From Saccopteryx bilineata (taxonomy: Eukaryota; Chordata; Mammalia; Chiroptera; Emballonuridae), in assembly GCF_036850765.1 (NCBI RefSeq), contig NC_089490.1, positions 243,672,562-243,736,561 on the forward strand: a stretch of 64,000 nt of DNA. The letters are read 5' to 3'. Shown in pieces: positions 1 to 12,154 of this stretch. The position numbers were made by a program, and so were the translations under genes. The notes below the pieces were generated by a model. It searched no databases, was not told the DNA's origin, and saw only the letters and a program-made list of their open reading frames with translations. How positions within the stretch are numbered: position 1 is the stretch's first letter; each line of letters starts with the position of its first letter.

Positions 1-190
1 GTTCAGGGCTGCTTCATACAGGTGTCTTCAGGGCCCAGGACATGGCTGGGGCTGCCGTGGAAATGACAGAGACACAAGAGGCAAGTTCAAGTGCACAAGA
101 ACACTTGACACACCTTATTGTGTAAATGTTTGCTAACATCTCATTGGTCAAAGCCAGTATTATTGCTAAGCTTAAGGACAAGAGGTGGAG

Positions 191-233
191 AAGGATATCT
201 ATATCTATGTCATCTATATCTATATCTATCTTC
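191..233. repeat. (ATATCT)n-like microsatellite
   Basis: Short imperfect run of TATCTA/ATATCT units. No function suggested. Confidence 0.7.
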
Positions 234-341
234 ATTTCTACCCTCTACCCTGATTACTGTGAAACCAAATCATATGGTCAAGCCCAATGTCAAAGGGGCT
301 CAGAAGTATACTGCTTCCATGTTGGGGTGGGAGATTTATTT

Positions 342-706
342 ATTTATTTTTTAAATTTTATTTATTTATTTAATTTTTACAGAGACAAAGAGGGAATCAG
401 AGAGAGGGATAGACAGGGACAGAAAGACAGGAATAGAGAGAGATGAGAAGCATCAATCATTAGTTTTTCATTGCGCGTTGCAACACCTTAGCTGTTCATT
501 AATTGCTTTCTTATATGTGCCTTGACCACAGACCTTCAGCAGACCGAGTAACCCCTTGCTGGAGCCAGCAACCTTGGGTTCAAGCTGGTGGGCTTTTGCT
601 CAAACCAGATGAACCCGCGCTCAAGCTGGTGACCTCGGGGTCTCGAACCTGGGTCTTCCGCATTCTAGTCCAATGCTCTATCCACTGTGCCACCGCCTGG
701 TCATGG
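342..706 (-). mobile_element. tRNA-derived SINE, family A (minus)
   Basis: Read on the minus strand it starts near CATGACCAGGCGGTGGCAC and has a B-box-like GGTTCGAGACC. It then runs through CTTGAGC blocks and CAATCA...CTTCTCATC to an A-rich tail (T-rich at 342-375 on the plus strand). It is flanked by the direct repeat GGGAGATTTATTT at 329-341 and 707-719. Several diverged positions indicate moderate age. Confidence 0.9.
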
Positions 707-2137
707 GGGAGATTTATTTTTGGTCAAGGATCTAATCGACCCCTACTGTCAAGGGCATAGGTTGAGTTCTTATAAGTGAAGTGCTTATGTATGGTACAAC
801 TCTATAGTATAAGCACAGGTCCAATGCACTCACTGTCCAACAGCCATCCTGAAGTGATACATAGAGGACACTGGTCATAGGATGACCCTTCCATTCAGAA
901 TCTTTCCCACTATTAAAAAAGGCTATGTGTTTTACCAGTTTGCCTTGGATCTAGCTATAATTCCACTATTCCCCTCCTTTTCCAGCAATTATATCTATCT
1001 TGGTTTATTTTAAAAAGCAAACCAGTTTTCAACATTAGTACTTTAGGTATGATTAGTAATTAATTGCTTGTGATGAAGCTCACAGTAATGGCAGTACGCC
1101 ATGACTCAGAGCCACAGCTAGAATCCACGAGCCACTGATTGGTATGTCTGGACAGTTTACTTCAAAGTGATGTTCCTGGAACTTCATTGTAGTGACTCGG
1201 GTTTCTGTTGTTGTTGTTGCTGGCATTTTATCAGTTTCGGCTTGGAAAGGAAAGAATGTTTATAGTAGTAATCAAGACAGAAAGGAGCCCATGTCAGGTC
1301 TTTGAATCAGTGGGTGTCTAACATAATACATTACAAATTTTTAAAAAGTATGACTGATGAAAAAGGTATAGATGGACAAACTGCCTAATGGGAGATGCCC
1401 AAATAGGACATCTCTTCTCTTTTTGTAGGCATATGTTAGAAGAGTCCCAGTTTTTCACCAAATGGGAAATGTTAGAAAATAATCAATTAAAAATAAAAAT
1501 TTGAGGGATTCTTTTTAAAAATTTAGGCTGGAACTGAGAGAGGAATCCTGTTTTGAACTTTGCAACTGAGATATACCTTCCTCCATACCTCAAACACACC
1601 CAAGAATAAATAAGATGGTGGTGATGGTTATCAGGCAACTGGTAAAGCTACCTTCTGTGTTTCCAGTAGGAAAAAATGCTCATGGAAAGCAGGATGTCTT
1701 CCATTGCTAAGTACCCCCTTTTTCAATCGATAGTGGATTGAAAGACCATTGCAAAGGCAAGTACCCCAGTGCAGGCAGTACTGTAGCAATCCTGAAATGT
1801 AAAGGGATATTCATTATGTATTTAGGGTTAGTGCTATTTAAGCTGCAAAATGTAATCTTAAGTAAGCCCCAGAATAATTAAAACATTTTGAGGGGTTTAA
1901 CAAGCTTACTTCTGGTTATACCCAATACTCTTGATCATGCAGTGCTTTAGAAATGAAAACAATAGTGTCCACAGGCCATTGACAGGGTAAGATAGAAAGA
2001 AGAGTGGCCTCCATCCAGTCTCTTTATGGGAGAAGCCCAGACAGAAAGATAGAGAGACAGTCCCTTGACACTTCTTGTTTTAACTATTCTAAACTCAGCT
2101 AAAGAATTTCCCTTCAGGAGGCAAGAGTTCATTTTTG

Positions 2138-2172
2138 ATGACGATGATGATGATGATGATGATGATGATGAT
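2138..2172. repeat. (ATG)n microsatellite
   Basis: About eleven near-perfect ATG/GAT triplets with one early C. On the minus strand it gives a poly-Ser tract in a chance frame. Confidence 0.9.
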
Positions 2173-2639
2173 AGAATTGGTTTACAAAATAGGCACCCTG
2201 GTAAGTTGGACAGTTTGGATCCCAATAGACATTAGTTTAACTCTAAAGTTCATTGTCTACCATCTATACTCAGCAGCCCCTCATTGTCCTCAACTGTCTC
2301 TCCTTTAATGAGAATGGCCTCTTCTTTATGCAAGAATCACAATTAATAAATGTCAAAGGATTAAAGGATATAGAAAATCACTATTAGTCAAGTGCTGTGA
2401 TAACAGATACAGGCAAAATCCATCAATCGATACTAAAATTAGTGGGCAAAAGTTTGAAGAGAAGCAAGATACTTCTTTGTAACAAAGTATCTTTTCATCT
2501 AAAGGTAGTTATTCATTACAAAGAGAAAACTTTTAATCTTGTAGAGGAAAAGTTGGCAGACACTACCTCAACCAAGTGACCAAGGTTAAGACCACTAGTT
2601 TAAGACAAATTAACATTCTGTGTCCCTTGATATGTCACA

Positions 2640-3095
2640 AAGAATGGCATTACTTCTGTGGTATTCTTGCCCAAAATGTATAACCTCAATGTAATCATGA
2701 AAAAAGTCAAATTGAAGGATGTACTACAAAATAACTGACTACTACTCTTCAAAACTCTACGAGTCATGAAAGATAAGGAAAGATTTAAGAACTGCTATAA
2801 ATTGGAGGCTATTAAGGACACATAACAATTTAATGTACTATGAGATTCTGAATTGGATCCTAAACAGAATAAGAATATTTGTGGAAAAACTGGCAAAATT
2901 GAAATAAGGACTATAGTTTAGTTAATAGCATTGAACAATATTATTTTCCTGGATTTTATCATTGTGCTACGGTTATGTGAGATGTTGATATTCAGGGACA
3001 CTTGGTAAAAGATATATAGGAATTCTTTTTACTATTTTTGCAAATTTTCTGTAAGTGTGAAATTATTTAAAAATAAAACATTTAGAAAAAAATGA
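2640..3095 (+). mobile_element. Old L1 3' end
   Basis: The pattern GAGGCTATTAAGGACACA, TGGATCCTAAACAG, GTGGAAAAACTGG, TTATGTGAGATGTT and a final AAATTATTTAAAAATAAAAC matches the 3' end of ancient mammalian L1M elements from memory. Strongly diverged and without a clear target duplication. Confidence 0.6.
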
Positions 3096-4499
3096 TATAG
3101 TTTAAATTAATAGGGGATAGGGATTTTATTGTATCATTAAAATCAAGATTTTATCTAATAAATACCATAATTATCTATTATTTACCCATTGATAAATATA
3201 GAAATTTCTAGAATTTTAAAAATATCCAGTCTCTAGGCAATGAATTTTAAATTATACAATTCTGTTTAGTATTCAACTATCAGTTGGATATTTTCTTGCT
3301 TTTGGTGCTGCCCTGTGGATTTTGGACTTTTTTTCTACAGACTAGGCAATATGAACAATAACTCCAGCCAGAAACGGGACATTTTAAGAACATGTAAAAA
3401 CAGTTTTGTCCTAAGCCAAATTTGCTTGACTCTCTGAGGCTGTCCTGACTCTGTAGTAATTACTTGGTCTTTAAAATCATACTTCACAGAAAAAAAAAGT
3501 CAGCAAGAGCCATTCATTAGTGTGATTAGCACCAAATTTGAGCTTGTTGTTCCTGGGCTCACTGTCCAAATAGCAGCACCAGGGGGTTTTGCATTCTTTG
3601 TTGGGGGTCAGAACACCTCCCAACAAAGATTCAGAGCTATTTCTGGGTACTCCCAGTGGCCAAACGGGGGATGATTTGCAGCTGGGATCTTCTCCCCATC
3701 TGTCCAAGGACAATGTTTTCTCGGCGCACTTAAGTCAGGAAACAGTGCCATTCAGCCCAAATCCACATTGAGTGTAGACAACACCATAGGGAGAGTTGTT
3801 TCTAGAAAACTGAAGTCCTTGCAGGCTAATGAGGACTCATGCAGAAAACATGTCCACACTCGACAAGAGTGATCATAGAGGAGCTGTGGTCCGCTGGAAG
3901 GAGGGAGGCGGCCGTCCGTGAGCTGGGGCATCTCTCTTTGGCATTCTCTTCTGTCTGTGCAGCGACCGGCATTATTCAAAGATTTCCATTTTAATTGACT
4001 GTGACTACAGCTTTATCTGAGCCATGTCTGAGTCATCTTTAGAGAACATTTCCCAGCTACTGTCTCCCAGGGCTCTTCAATTAGGAGACATGTAAACATC
4101 CCAACTCTTTGTATCTCCTCCTCCATGGCTCCCTTGTAGCACGAGAACCCACAATAGCCCCTTGCTCAGTCTTAAAGAGCCCATGCCCTCACAAGCCCCT
4201 GTCCTTGGGCCATCTATAGGGCTATAAATTACTCCTAGATGTTCATATGTTGGGGTTTTAAGATGGTGTCAAGTGGTCCATTATATATTGAATACACTCT
4301 TATATAATCATTGGAATGCCTGTGATTCTGAAAGTTAAGACTTCTATTAAATAACACAAATAAAAAGAAGCATAAAATAGAAATATATTTTATTAAATAT
4401 TAGTCAAAATTATTGAGTATGTATTATTATATATTGAGCATTGTTTTAAGTTTCTTTCTTTGTATCAGCTAATTTATCATTTGTACAATACTGAATACA

Positions 4500-4640
4500 G
4501 CTACAACTGAAATACCCAATTGACAGTTGAGAAAACTGAGGCAGAGAAAGGGTGAGGAAATTCCCCTTAGTAATTATAGCAGCTAATGGGTGGTAACAGC
4601 AGGTTATGAGCCCAGGCTATGTGGTCCAGGGGTGGTGCTC
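4500..4640 (-). repeat. MIR fragment (antisense)
   Basis: Contains GAGAAAACTGAGGCAGAGAA, then TATGAGCCCAGGCTATGTGG and GTGCTCTTGAT, the reverse complement of the MIR core and tRNA-like head. Confidence 0.6.
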
Positions 4641-4819
4641 TTGATGACTTGTTTTTCTTTCCTTATGAAATATCTGTGTACTATGAAGCTTGCATAAAGG
4701 AGCTAAAGTCACTTGAGCTGGAACAGAATTCAGGACGCTGTGGTGAGACATGTGAGTGAGGCTTGGCCACGCCCATGTCTATTCTGATGCCATCTCCTAG
4801 CAAGGTTTTAGGTAAGAAT

Positions 4820-5110
4820 TATTTGATGTGTATTTATTGAGCATCTATTATGGGCTGGGCATGAGTTGCCTTGGTGAACAGAAATAGACACAGGTCTCTG
4901 TGATTGTGGGGCTTATTGTATTCTAGGAGGAAGAAAGACAAGCCCGGTGAACCAGAGAGTAAATACACAGGTGTGGACTAGTGACGCTGCGGAGAAACTA
5001 GAAACACCGAGGAGTCGGGAGTGTGAGGGCTGTTAGGCAGGTACAGACATGACCACACTTTTAAATGGGGTGGTAAAAGAATTAAAGGGACAAGCAATGT
5101 GAAGAAAAGC
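4820..5110 (-). repeat. L2 fragment (antisense)
   Basis: TATTTATTGAGCATCTATTATGG, GGTGAACAGAAATAGACACAG and TTGTATTCTAGGAGGAAGA follow the reverse complement of the L2 3' region. Confidence 0.55.
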
Positions 5111-5255
5111 CAGTAAAAGCATCCTGGGAGGGAATGTACTTACCTGACATGGCCTGGGAGCAGCCAGAAGGGCTGTTGCAGGGGTCGGCCGCACAAGGTC
5201 GTGGGGGTCAGACCAATGCTAAGGATATGAATCACTCCAGGGTTTTGAGTCTCCT

Positions 5256-5360
5256 CCCCTCCCCTCCCCTCCCCTCCCCTCCCCTCCCCTCCCCTCCCCT
5301 CCCCTCCCCTCCCCTCCCCTCCCCTCCCCTCCCCTCCCCTCCCCTCCCCTCCCCTCCCCT
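5256..5360. repeat. (CCCCT)21 pentanucleotide satellite
   Basis: Twenty-one uninterrupted CCCCT units, preceded by CTCCT and followed by a degenerate pyrimidine run to about 5415. The minus strand is therefore (AGGGG)n with four-G tracts every 5 nt, a strong G-quadruplex candidate. The plus-strand reading frame across it (5-residue Pro/Leu/Ser repeat) is a by-product of the tandem repeat. Confidence 0.98.
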
Positions 5361-5459
5361 CCCTCTCTCCTTTCTTTTCCTTCCTCCTTCCTTCCTTCCT
5401 TTCTTCTTCTTTTTTTTAAAATTTCCTTTTTAAAGTAACAACACTCTGGCTGCTATGGT

Positions 5460-6260
5460 GAGACTAGGCTTTGGGGGTTAGAGGAGAAACAGGAGACCCA
5501 TGGGGAGGTCACTTCTGTAATTCAGGAGAGAGGGAGTAGGTGACTCAGTCCAGGTATAGCAGTGCGGGTGGGGAGAGGGCCCCGAGCTGGGGCTACATTT
5601 CGAAGCTAAAGCCAACGGGATTTCCTGATGCATTGGATGTGGGCGTGAGTAAAAGAGAGGAGGCAGGAACAATGCCAAGACTTTAGCCTGATTGGCTAGA
5701 AGAAAGGACTTTGACGGCAGCTGGAGGATCAGGAGTGGGATGTGTTACATTTGTGAAGTCTGTTAGACTGCCACATGCCAAGAAAGCAGTCAGATAGGAG
5801 TCCAGCGTCCAGAAGAGAGGTTGTGGGCAAAATGTGGGCATTTAAAGCCAAAGGGGGATGGGACCAGCAGGGGCAGGAGTGTACGCACTAAAACATTAAG
5901 ACGCCAGAGAAAAGGAGAAACCAACAGAAGCTTCTGCGAGAGAGAGAGGTAAAACCAAGAGAACATAAAGGGTCCTGGAAGCAAAGTGCACAGTGTGGCA
6001 GGAGGACAAGGACCAACTGGCAAATGCTACTGCTAGGTCAGGTAAGGTGGGGACAGAGAACTGGGCGCTGGATTTAGTAGAGGGCATCGGTGACTTAGAG
6101 AAAGGCATTTCAGTGACATGGTGAGGTGGATTAAGGGAAAATGGGAAGGGAAGAGACACTGGACTTTGATACTCTTTTAGGAAGTGTTGCTGCCTAGGAG
6201 AGGAAAGAAACGGTGGTAGTTACCAGGTAAGAGGGATCAGGAGGGTTTTTCTGAGATGGG
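5460..6260 (-). repeat. Old L2-like sequence (antisense)
   Basis: Phrases such as GCTAAAGCCAACGGGATTTCC, GATGCATTGGATGTGGG and TGAGTAAAAGAGAGGAGG resemble internal L2 sequence in reverse orientation. Divergence is high and the borders are approximate. Confidence 0.4.
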
Positions 6261-6400
6261 GGAAATAACAGTAAGTTTGAATGATTTACAGTGCAGGTCC
6301 CGTAAATAGCACTAGGACATCTTCCTGTGCTAGGGTTCACATAGAAAACCCAATAAAATATTACTGGTGGTGTCGTGTGGGGATTAGAAGAGAGATAGAG

Positions 6401-6721
6401 CCTGACCAGGCGGTGGAGCAGTGGATAGAGCATCGGACTGGGATGCGGAGGACCCAGGTTCGAGACCCCGAGGTCGCCAGCTTGAGTGCGGGCTCATCTG
6501 GTTTGAGCAAAGCTTGGACCCAAGGTTGCTGGCTTGAGCAAGGGGTCACTCGGTCTGCTGAAGGCCCACGGTTAAGGCACATATGAGAAAGCAATCAATG
6601 AACAACTAAGGTGTCGCAAAGAAAAACTGATGATTGATGCTTCTCATTTCTCTCCATTCCTGTCTGTCCCTATCTATCCCTCACCCTGATTTTTTCTCTG
6701 TCTCTGTAAAAATAAAAAAAG
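6401..6721 (+). mobile_element. tRNA-derived SINE, family A (plus)
   Basis: Starts CCTGACCAGGCGGTGGAGCA, with a B-box-like GGTTCGAGACC, the CAATCAATGAACAACTAAGG block and a short AAAATAAAAAAA tail. The flanking duplication AGAGAGATAGAG lies at 6389-6400 and 6722-6733. The head is intact and the copy looks fairly young. Confidence 0.93.
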
Positions 6722-7084
6722 AGAGAGATAGAGTGAAACAACATAAAAATGATAAGGAAAGGAAAATATAGATATTTAAAGATCAACACATCTTAAATAT
6801 TATAAATTTGGGGAGAACTGGTTATCAGCCATGTCTAGATCAGCCCAGTGTCTTGTGCCAGCTAAGTTGTCCAGTGCCTGGTACACGGTTGGCATTAATC
6901 TCCCCCTCCTCTGACAGTCCAAAAGGTCCAGCTTAATTCTGTGATAGAAAGAGATCAGCTTCAACTCTAGACGTATAGACCTCGTAATATAGATGGGAGA
7001 TCTAAAGCCAGTATTTCCTTGAGTGGTAGTGGTGAACCTGGTGTAGACCTGATTGTCAGGCCAGGTGACACTCAATTTTTAGTT

Positions 7085-7215
7085 CATCCACTCTCTTGAT
7101 GTGTGAACCTGGACAAGTCTCTGATCCTCCATTTTCTTATCTGCATCATGGGAACTGTAACAATGACTACCTTATAAGGTTGTTATAAAAATGCAATGAA
7201 AAAATAAATATAAAT
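7085..7215 (+). repeat. MIR fragment
   Basis: TGTGTGAACCTGGACAAGTC, CTCCATTTTCTTATCTGC and CTTATAAGGTTGTTATAAAA follow the MIR core order. Confidence 0.6.
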
Positions 7216-8013
7216 GTTGACACACACATGAAAAAGGAGCCAGTAAATTAGTTTCCTGCTCCCTTCTAAAATAGAAATTAATTTTATTTCCATCTTTAGG
7301 TTCATTTTCTACTAACAATTCAGAATCACTTCTTCAAACTCTTGAAATTTCAGACTCTATTTCTGTAAGAGATTTTGTTTTCAAGTGTCTAAGAACAACA
7401 ACAAAAAAAAGAGCGCCTGGAAAACAAGCCTTTTCGCCTGTGTTCAAATAACTGGAAGTGGACAATGTAGATTTTTCTAAAGCTTCCCTCACACCTGGTA
7501 AGAGACAAAGCCTTAGTTGTCTCAGTGCCTGGGCGATTTTCTGAATGGATTATACATGCTTGAAGTGAGGGTTTCATGAGTACTCTCCATTCTTGCTACT
7601 CCTTAGCTGTCCTCATGCACTAATAGCCCAGATTCGAAAGGGAGGTCATTCTAGACCCTTGGAATCCCAGGGCTTAGCAGATGTCACCCAACTTACTGTG
7701 TACACTGCTTGTGCAACAAGATCAGGGATGGCTGTCGTTCCTGTTGTACAGGGGAAGTAAGAAAAGCACTTGCAAATTGTGGAAATGCACCCTTTGTCTC
7801 TGGGATTTATCCAGAACATTTCTGGGATATCTTTAAAGGACATTTTCCAAGATAACTGCTCTTCCCAAGTCAATCATGCCATTCTCATTAGTCTTCAGTC
7901 AATGAGGAGTGAAGGGGGAAGGCAGCTAGCTGAAGCCTAAGGGTTGCTAAATATCACATGGGAGTAAAAATTTCACGGGAAATATAAGATGAAGACAATT
8001 GTAGTTACCAAAA

Positions 8014-8217
8014 TACCATTTTTTCACTCCATAAGATGCACCGCCCCCCAAAGTGGAGGAGAAAAATGCCCGTGCGTCTTACGGAATGAAAAATACGGTA
8101 TTTTATTAAATATTTTAACACACCATTTGGTTCAGAATATATTTTTTCTTATTTTCCTCCTTAAAACTCTAGGCATTCTTATAGTCAGGTGCATCTCATG
8201 GAGTGAAAAATATGGTA
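8014..8217. mobile_element. Palindromic DNA element with three terminal-repeat copies
   Basis: A 28-29 nt motif starting TACC(A/G)TATTTTTCA occurs three times: forward at 8014-8041, inverted at 8072-8100 and inverted at 8189-8217. The outer pair forms terminal inverted repeats of a 204-bp unit bounded by TA, as expected for a Tc1/mariner-type insertion. The middle copy makes the left 87 bp a hairpin of its own. There is no transposase frame. The family is not identified. Confidence 0.7.
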
Positions 8218-9156
8218 CTTCTCATAGAGAATAGCTGATGATTAGAAGATATATTTTGATAAAGATACTTTGGGGTGAGGTGAATGGCATAAAACCCTCA
8301 GGGAGAATTCTTGTTAACAAAAGCGTCCTTGAAATTTCCTGTAAGGAAGATGAGTCCAGTTATCTACAGAGCTTCTAAGTTTTTCTGAGTGGTCTAGGCA
8401 AGTCTGCGGCCAGAGCTGAATTGCTGGTCAATACACCTAAAGCTGAAGGCTATGGATCACTCACCCTTCTTCATGGTACCCCAGGCAGTGAGCAGTAGAA
8501 TGGGTACCCTACTGCTGGCACCCAAACACAGGATGCCGAGACCTCCAGTCTTTCTTACTCATTTCTCATATTTTTGGCAGACAGCCTTCCCCTTGCAGGT
8601 CAGGTACTGGAGGATCTCTCTCTGGGATTTGACCAGCCTAAGAGGAAAGACCTAAAATAGTGGTGGTATTAAAAACTTTTGAAACAACTGTAATAAAGTT
8701 CACAGTCAGGGAGTCCCACTAACACACACAAGCTTACAATGAGCTTTTTATTCCTGAATATCTAAATATGAGCAGATAATCAAGGCTTCTCAGGCATCCA
8801 AAGAATGTCTCTGACGTGAAAGATAGAAACAAAAATTATAAAACAGAAAGAAGCAACTTGGAAGAAATAGGAACTATGAGAAGGAGAAAAATGTAAAAAA
8901 AACACACGTAAAAATTATTCACTCAGCTCCTTAGAGAGATAAGATATCGCAACCATGAAACATGAGTAGAATAATATATAAAAGGAAATACTAACCAGAG
9001 GGGAGAAAAAAAAGAGCTCTTGGATTTCAATAACATGCTATCAGAAATTAAAAATTCACTATAAAGGTTAAAAAGAAAGTTGGAGAAATCTTTTGGAAAA
9101 CAGAACAAAGAGAAGGCAGAGAAGAAAGGAAAGAAGATAAGAAATTTAATGCCCAG

Positions 9157-9531
9157 CCCTGGCTGGGTGGCTCAGCAGTAGAGCATTGGCCCAGTGTGTG
9201 GAAGTCCCGGGTTCAATTCCCAGCCAGGGCACACAGGAGAAGCACCCATCTGCTTCTCTGCCCTTCCCTTCTTCTTTTTCTCTATCTCTCTCTTCTTCTC
9301 CCTCAGCCAAGGCTCCATTGGAGCAAAGTTGGCCCGGACACTGAGGATGGCTCCATGGCCTCTGCCTCAGGTGCTAGAATGGCTCTAGTTGCAACAGAGC
9401 AACGCACCAGATGGGCAGAGCATCGCACTCTAGTGGGCATGCTGGGTGAATCCCGATTGGGCACATGCAGGAGTCTGTCTCTCTGCCTCTGGCTTCTCAC
9501 TTCAGAAAAATACAAAAAAAAAAAAAAAAAC
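9157..9531 (+). mobile_element. tRNA-derived SINE, family B (plus)
   Basis: CCCTGGCTGGGTGGCTCAGC head, A-box-like GGCTCAGCAG, B box GGGTTCAATTCCC, then the family body (CTTCTC, GCCAAGGCTCCATTGGAGCA, GGTGCTAGAATGGC) and an A tail of about 18 nt. Direct repeat AATGCCCAG at 9148-9156 and 9532-9540. Confidence 0.93.
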
Positions 9532-10249
9532 AATGCCCAGTTCAGGACATTAAATATTCAAATAATACCCATACAAAGAAAGAGTGAGGAGGATGACGAC
9601 AAACAACAGAGACCACAGAGGCAGCCCTCAATCACCAGAGACGAGATGGGCATTGTTGCCATGGTTGTCAGCTGAGCTGAGCAGTAATCACAGGACTGAC
9701 TGGTGGAGATTCTCGGTGTTGGCTGGTTCATCATTCATCACCGCATTCCTAGAACTGAAATAAAAATAAGCCTACTAAATTATTACTTGGTTTGTAAAAG
9801 TCTAGGCCTAGTGAACAGAAATCTTACTGGAATCAACACAATTTTTTAAAAAGATGGTATCACTTTGAAGGGGCACCGAATTATTAGTTCACAAATCTGA
9901 GTTCAACATTTAGTCTGTTAATGGTATCTATTCTGAGACAACGGACCCCGCAAAGGACACAGTTTAGGCCTAATGGCTACCTCATTTAGGCTGAAGGTCT
10001 GGTTGTTGGTGGCCTGGCCTGCAGGCTCCCAGGGAGGCTATGGCCAGTCCCCAGTGTTGACTTTTCAAGTTCAAAATCTAATGTTCAAGGCCATTTCACT
10101 GAATCTCCTTGTTGCTGTTGTCACTCTTCTATAATTTGTAATTTTTGCTCTCATGTAACTCTTGTTCTATTTATTCTGCTTACACATGGACTGAAGTTAC
10201 GCTGCTGAATATATAAAACTTCTCAGGCTCATGAGAAAAGTCACCTTGT

Positions 10250-10725
10250 GTGGGGACTCTCACACTTCTACAGCCCTCTCCCCTGGAGTCTGGGCCAGCC
10301 CTGTGATTCGCTTTAACCTGTAGCATGCAGAAGTGATGCTGAGTTTTAAGCCTCACCCCTAGGAAGTCATGAAAGCACCTGCTTTTTCATACTTTGGGGG
10401 AAACCACCTGAACGTAGAAATTCTAACTGCCCGAGAGCGCCATGTTGTGGGGAGGCTCCATATAGCTACAGCAGGACTAGGCCACATGTCGGACGGAGAA
10501 CTAAGCCCAGCTGGCAGCGAGAACCAAGAACCCAGACCCTGGTCACCAACCCCAGCTATGCTCTGGGCCCATGGCTGTACCAGCAAGCCACTGTGTGAGG
10601 GATCCATCTCGGACCTGGAGCCTCCAGCCCAGTCGGGCCAATACTGCTGACACTGTGCGGAGCAGAGACAAGGTGTTTTCACCAAGTCCTGGCCATATTG
10701 AAGAATCATGAGTAAATGAATAAGA
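10250..10725. repeat. Ancient interspersed repeat, LTR-like, family uncertain
   Basis: CAGCCCTGTGATTCGCTTTA, then a diverged middle and TGTGCGGAGCAGAGACAAGG ... AATCATGAGTAAATGAATAA. This order recalls old mammalian LTR-type repeats, but I cannot name the family. The frames on both strands across it are not convincing genes. Confidence 0.35.
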
Positions 10726-10779
10726 TTATTTTAAGACATTAATTTTGGGGGTTGTTTGCTGCTCAGTAACAGATAGCTT

Positions 10780-10960
10780 TATTTCTATTTTTGTTTGTTT
10801 GTTTATCTGTTGTACTTGGCACCTGGGTCTGTGTTGGGCTCCATTTACTCATGCAGCTATGAAAAAAATGCTAATTGGAATTTTCTTTGCATATATTTCT
10901 GTGGGCAAGAGCTTTCTCTTTGGGTAGCTATCCAACTAAGGAAATATTTCAAACTGCTCA
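10780..10960. repeat. Possible old LINE-derived fragment
   Basis: CATGCAGCTATGAAAAAAATGCTAATTGG, GTGGGCAAGAGCTTTCTC and GGGTAGCTATCC resemble diverged L1M-type 3' sequence. Weak call. Confidence 0.3.
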
Positions 10961-11024
10961 GACATGCAAGGGACCAGATGCCCAAGAAGCTATGAATTCA
11001 CTGGTCAGAATTGTCTAATATTTT

Positions 11025-11392
11025 TTTAAGTTTTATTTTTTTTATTTATGTATTTACTTACTTATATATTTTTTTACAGAGACAGAGAGAAAGTCAGAGT
11101 GAGGGATAGATACGGACAGACAGAGGAACAGAGAGAGATGAGAAGCATCAATCATCAGTTTTTCGTTGTGACACTTTAGTTGTTCATTGATTGCTTTCTC
11201 ATATGTGCCTTGACCATGGGGCTACAGCAGACCGAGTGACCCCTTGCTCAAGCCACCAACCTTGGGTCCAAGCTGGTGAGCTTTGCTCAAACCAGATGAG
11301 CCTGCACTCAAGCTGGTGACCTTGGGGTCTCGAACCTGGGTCCTCCGCATCTCAGTTTGACACTCTATCCACTGTGCCACCGCCTGGTCAGG
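11025..11392 (-). mobile_element. Family A SINE nested in an older SINE tail (minus)
   Basis: On the minus strand it starts CCTGACCAGGCGGTGGCACA and ends in an A-rich tail (T-rich near 11030-11080). Copies of AAGTTTTATTTTTTT lie on both sides (11028 on and 11394-11408), which places the insertion inside the A tail of the SINE that follows. Confidence 0.85.
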
Positions 11393-11394
11393 CA

Positions 11395-11580
11395 AGTTTT
11401 ATTTTTTTAATGTTTATTTTATTGATTTTAGAGAGAGATGAAGGGAGAGAAAGAGAGAGAGAGATAGGAGCAGCTATCTATCTGTTCCTGTATGTGCTGT
11501 GGCCGAGGATCGAACTGGCAACCTCTGAGCTTCTGGACGATGCTCTAAGTCTAACCAACTGAGCTGTCCAGCCAGGGCAG
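11395..11580 (-). mobile_element. tRNA-derived SINE, short family D (minus)
   Basis: The minus strand reads GCCCTGGCTGGACAGCTCAG, TTGGTTAGA, B box AGTTCGATCC, a CTCTCT-rich body and an A-rich tail. The outer duplication ATTGTCTA(A/G)TATTTTT at 11010 on and 11582-11597 spans both SINEs, so this copy inserted first. Confidence 0.85.
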
Positions 11581-12154
11581 GATTGTCTAGTATTTTTGAG
11601 GCCCAGAGTTCCACTGCCCTGTGGCTTTATTGCCTAGTTTCGCCTGGGGCTGAGCGCAACCTCCCTTGACCTTGAGCACGCTCTTAATATTTTTCTGGTA
11701 AACTCCAACTCTTGGTCCTCAGCTTGCTCTGTTTCTGGGGAAGACCTACTTACTCCATTCCCATAGTTTGTGTGGGAAGGCATTGTTTCTCAGAAAAAAA
11801 TATTAGAAAGATGTCCCCTTAGAAATAAACAGACTTCTTCTTCTATGTCCTTTTGAAGTAGTTCCTTTCAAACCCTCCCCCATCCCACAACTGCTAAGTA
11901 ACAGACAAAGGGTTCGCCTGTGTTATACGAAAGTGGCACCGCTGAAAGCCCTTGTTCACATGTGAGAATCAGCGGGCCTCCCTGCTGCCCTATTCCACCC
12001 TCCTCAGGGATGGGAGGCCCTGCCCACCCACGGGCCCCTCTCAGCACTCCCAGGACTCTTCCCTTCCTCCTGGTGAAGCCTTAGCTGAGTGTGTTCTGCT
12101 CATGGGACCCCCCACGTGCTGGGGGCTGGGTTGTGCCAAGAGAGAGGCAGCTGA

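Noticed and set aside
5134..5433. Proline-rich 99-codon frame
   Set aside because: It is the translation of the (CCCCT)n tandem repeat.
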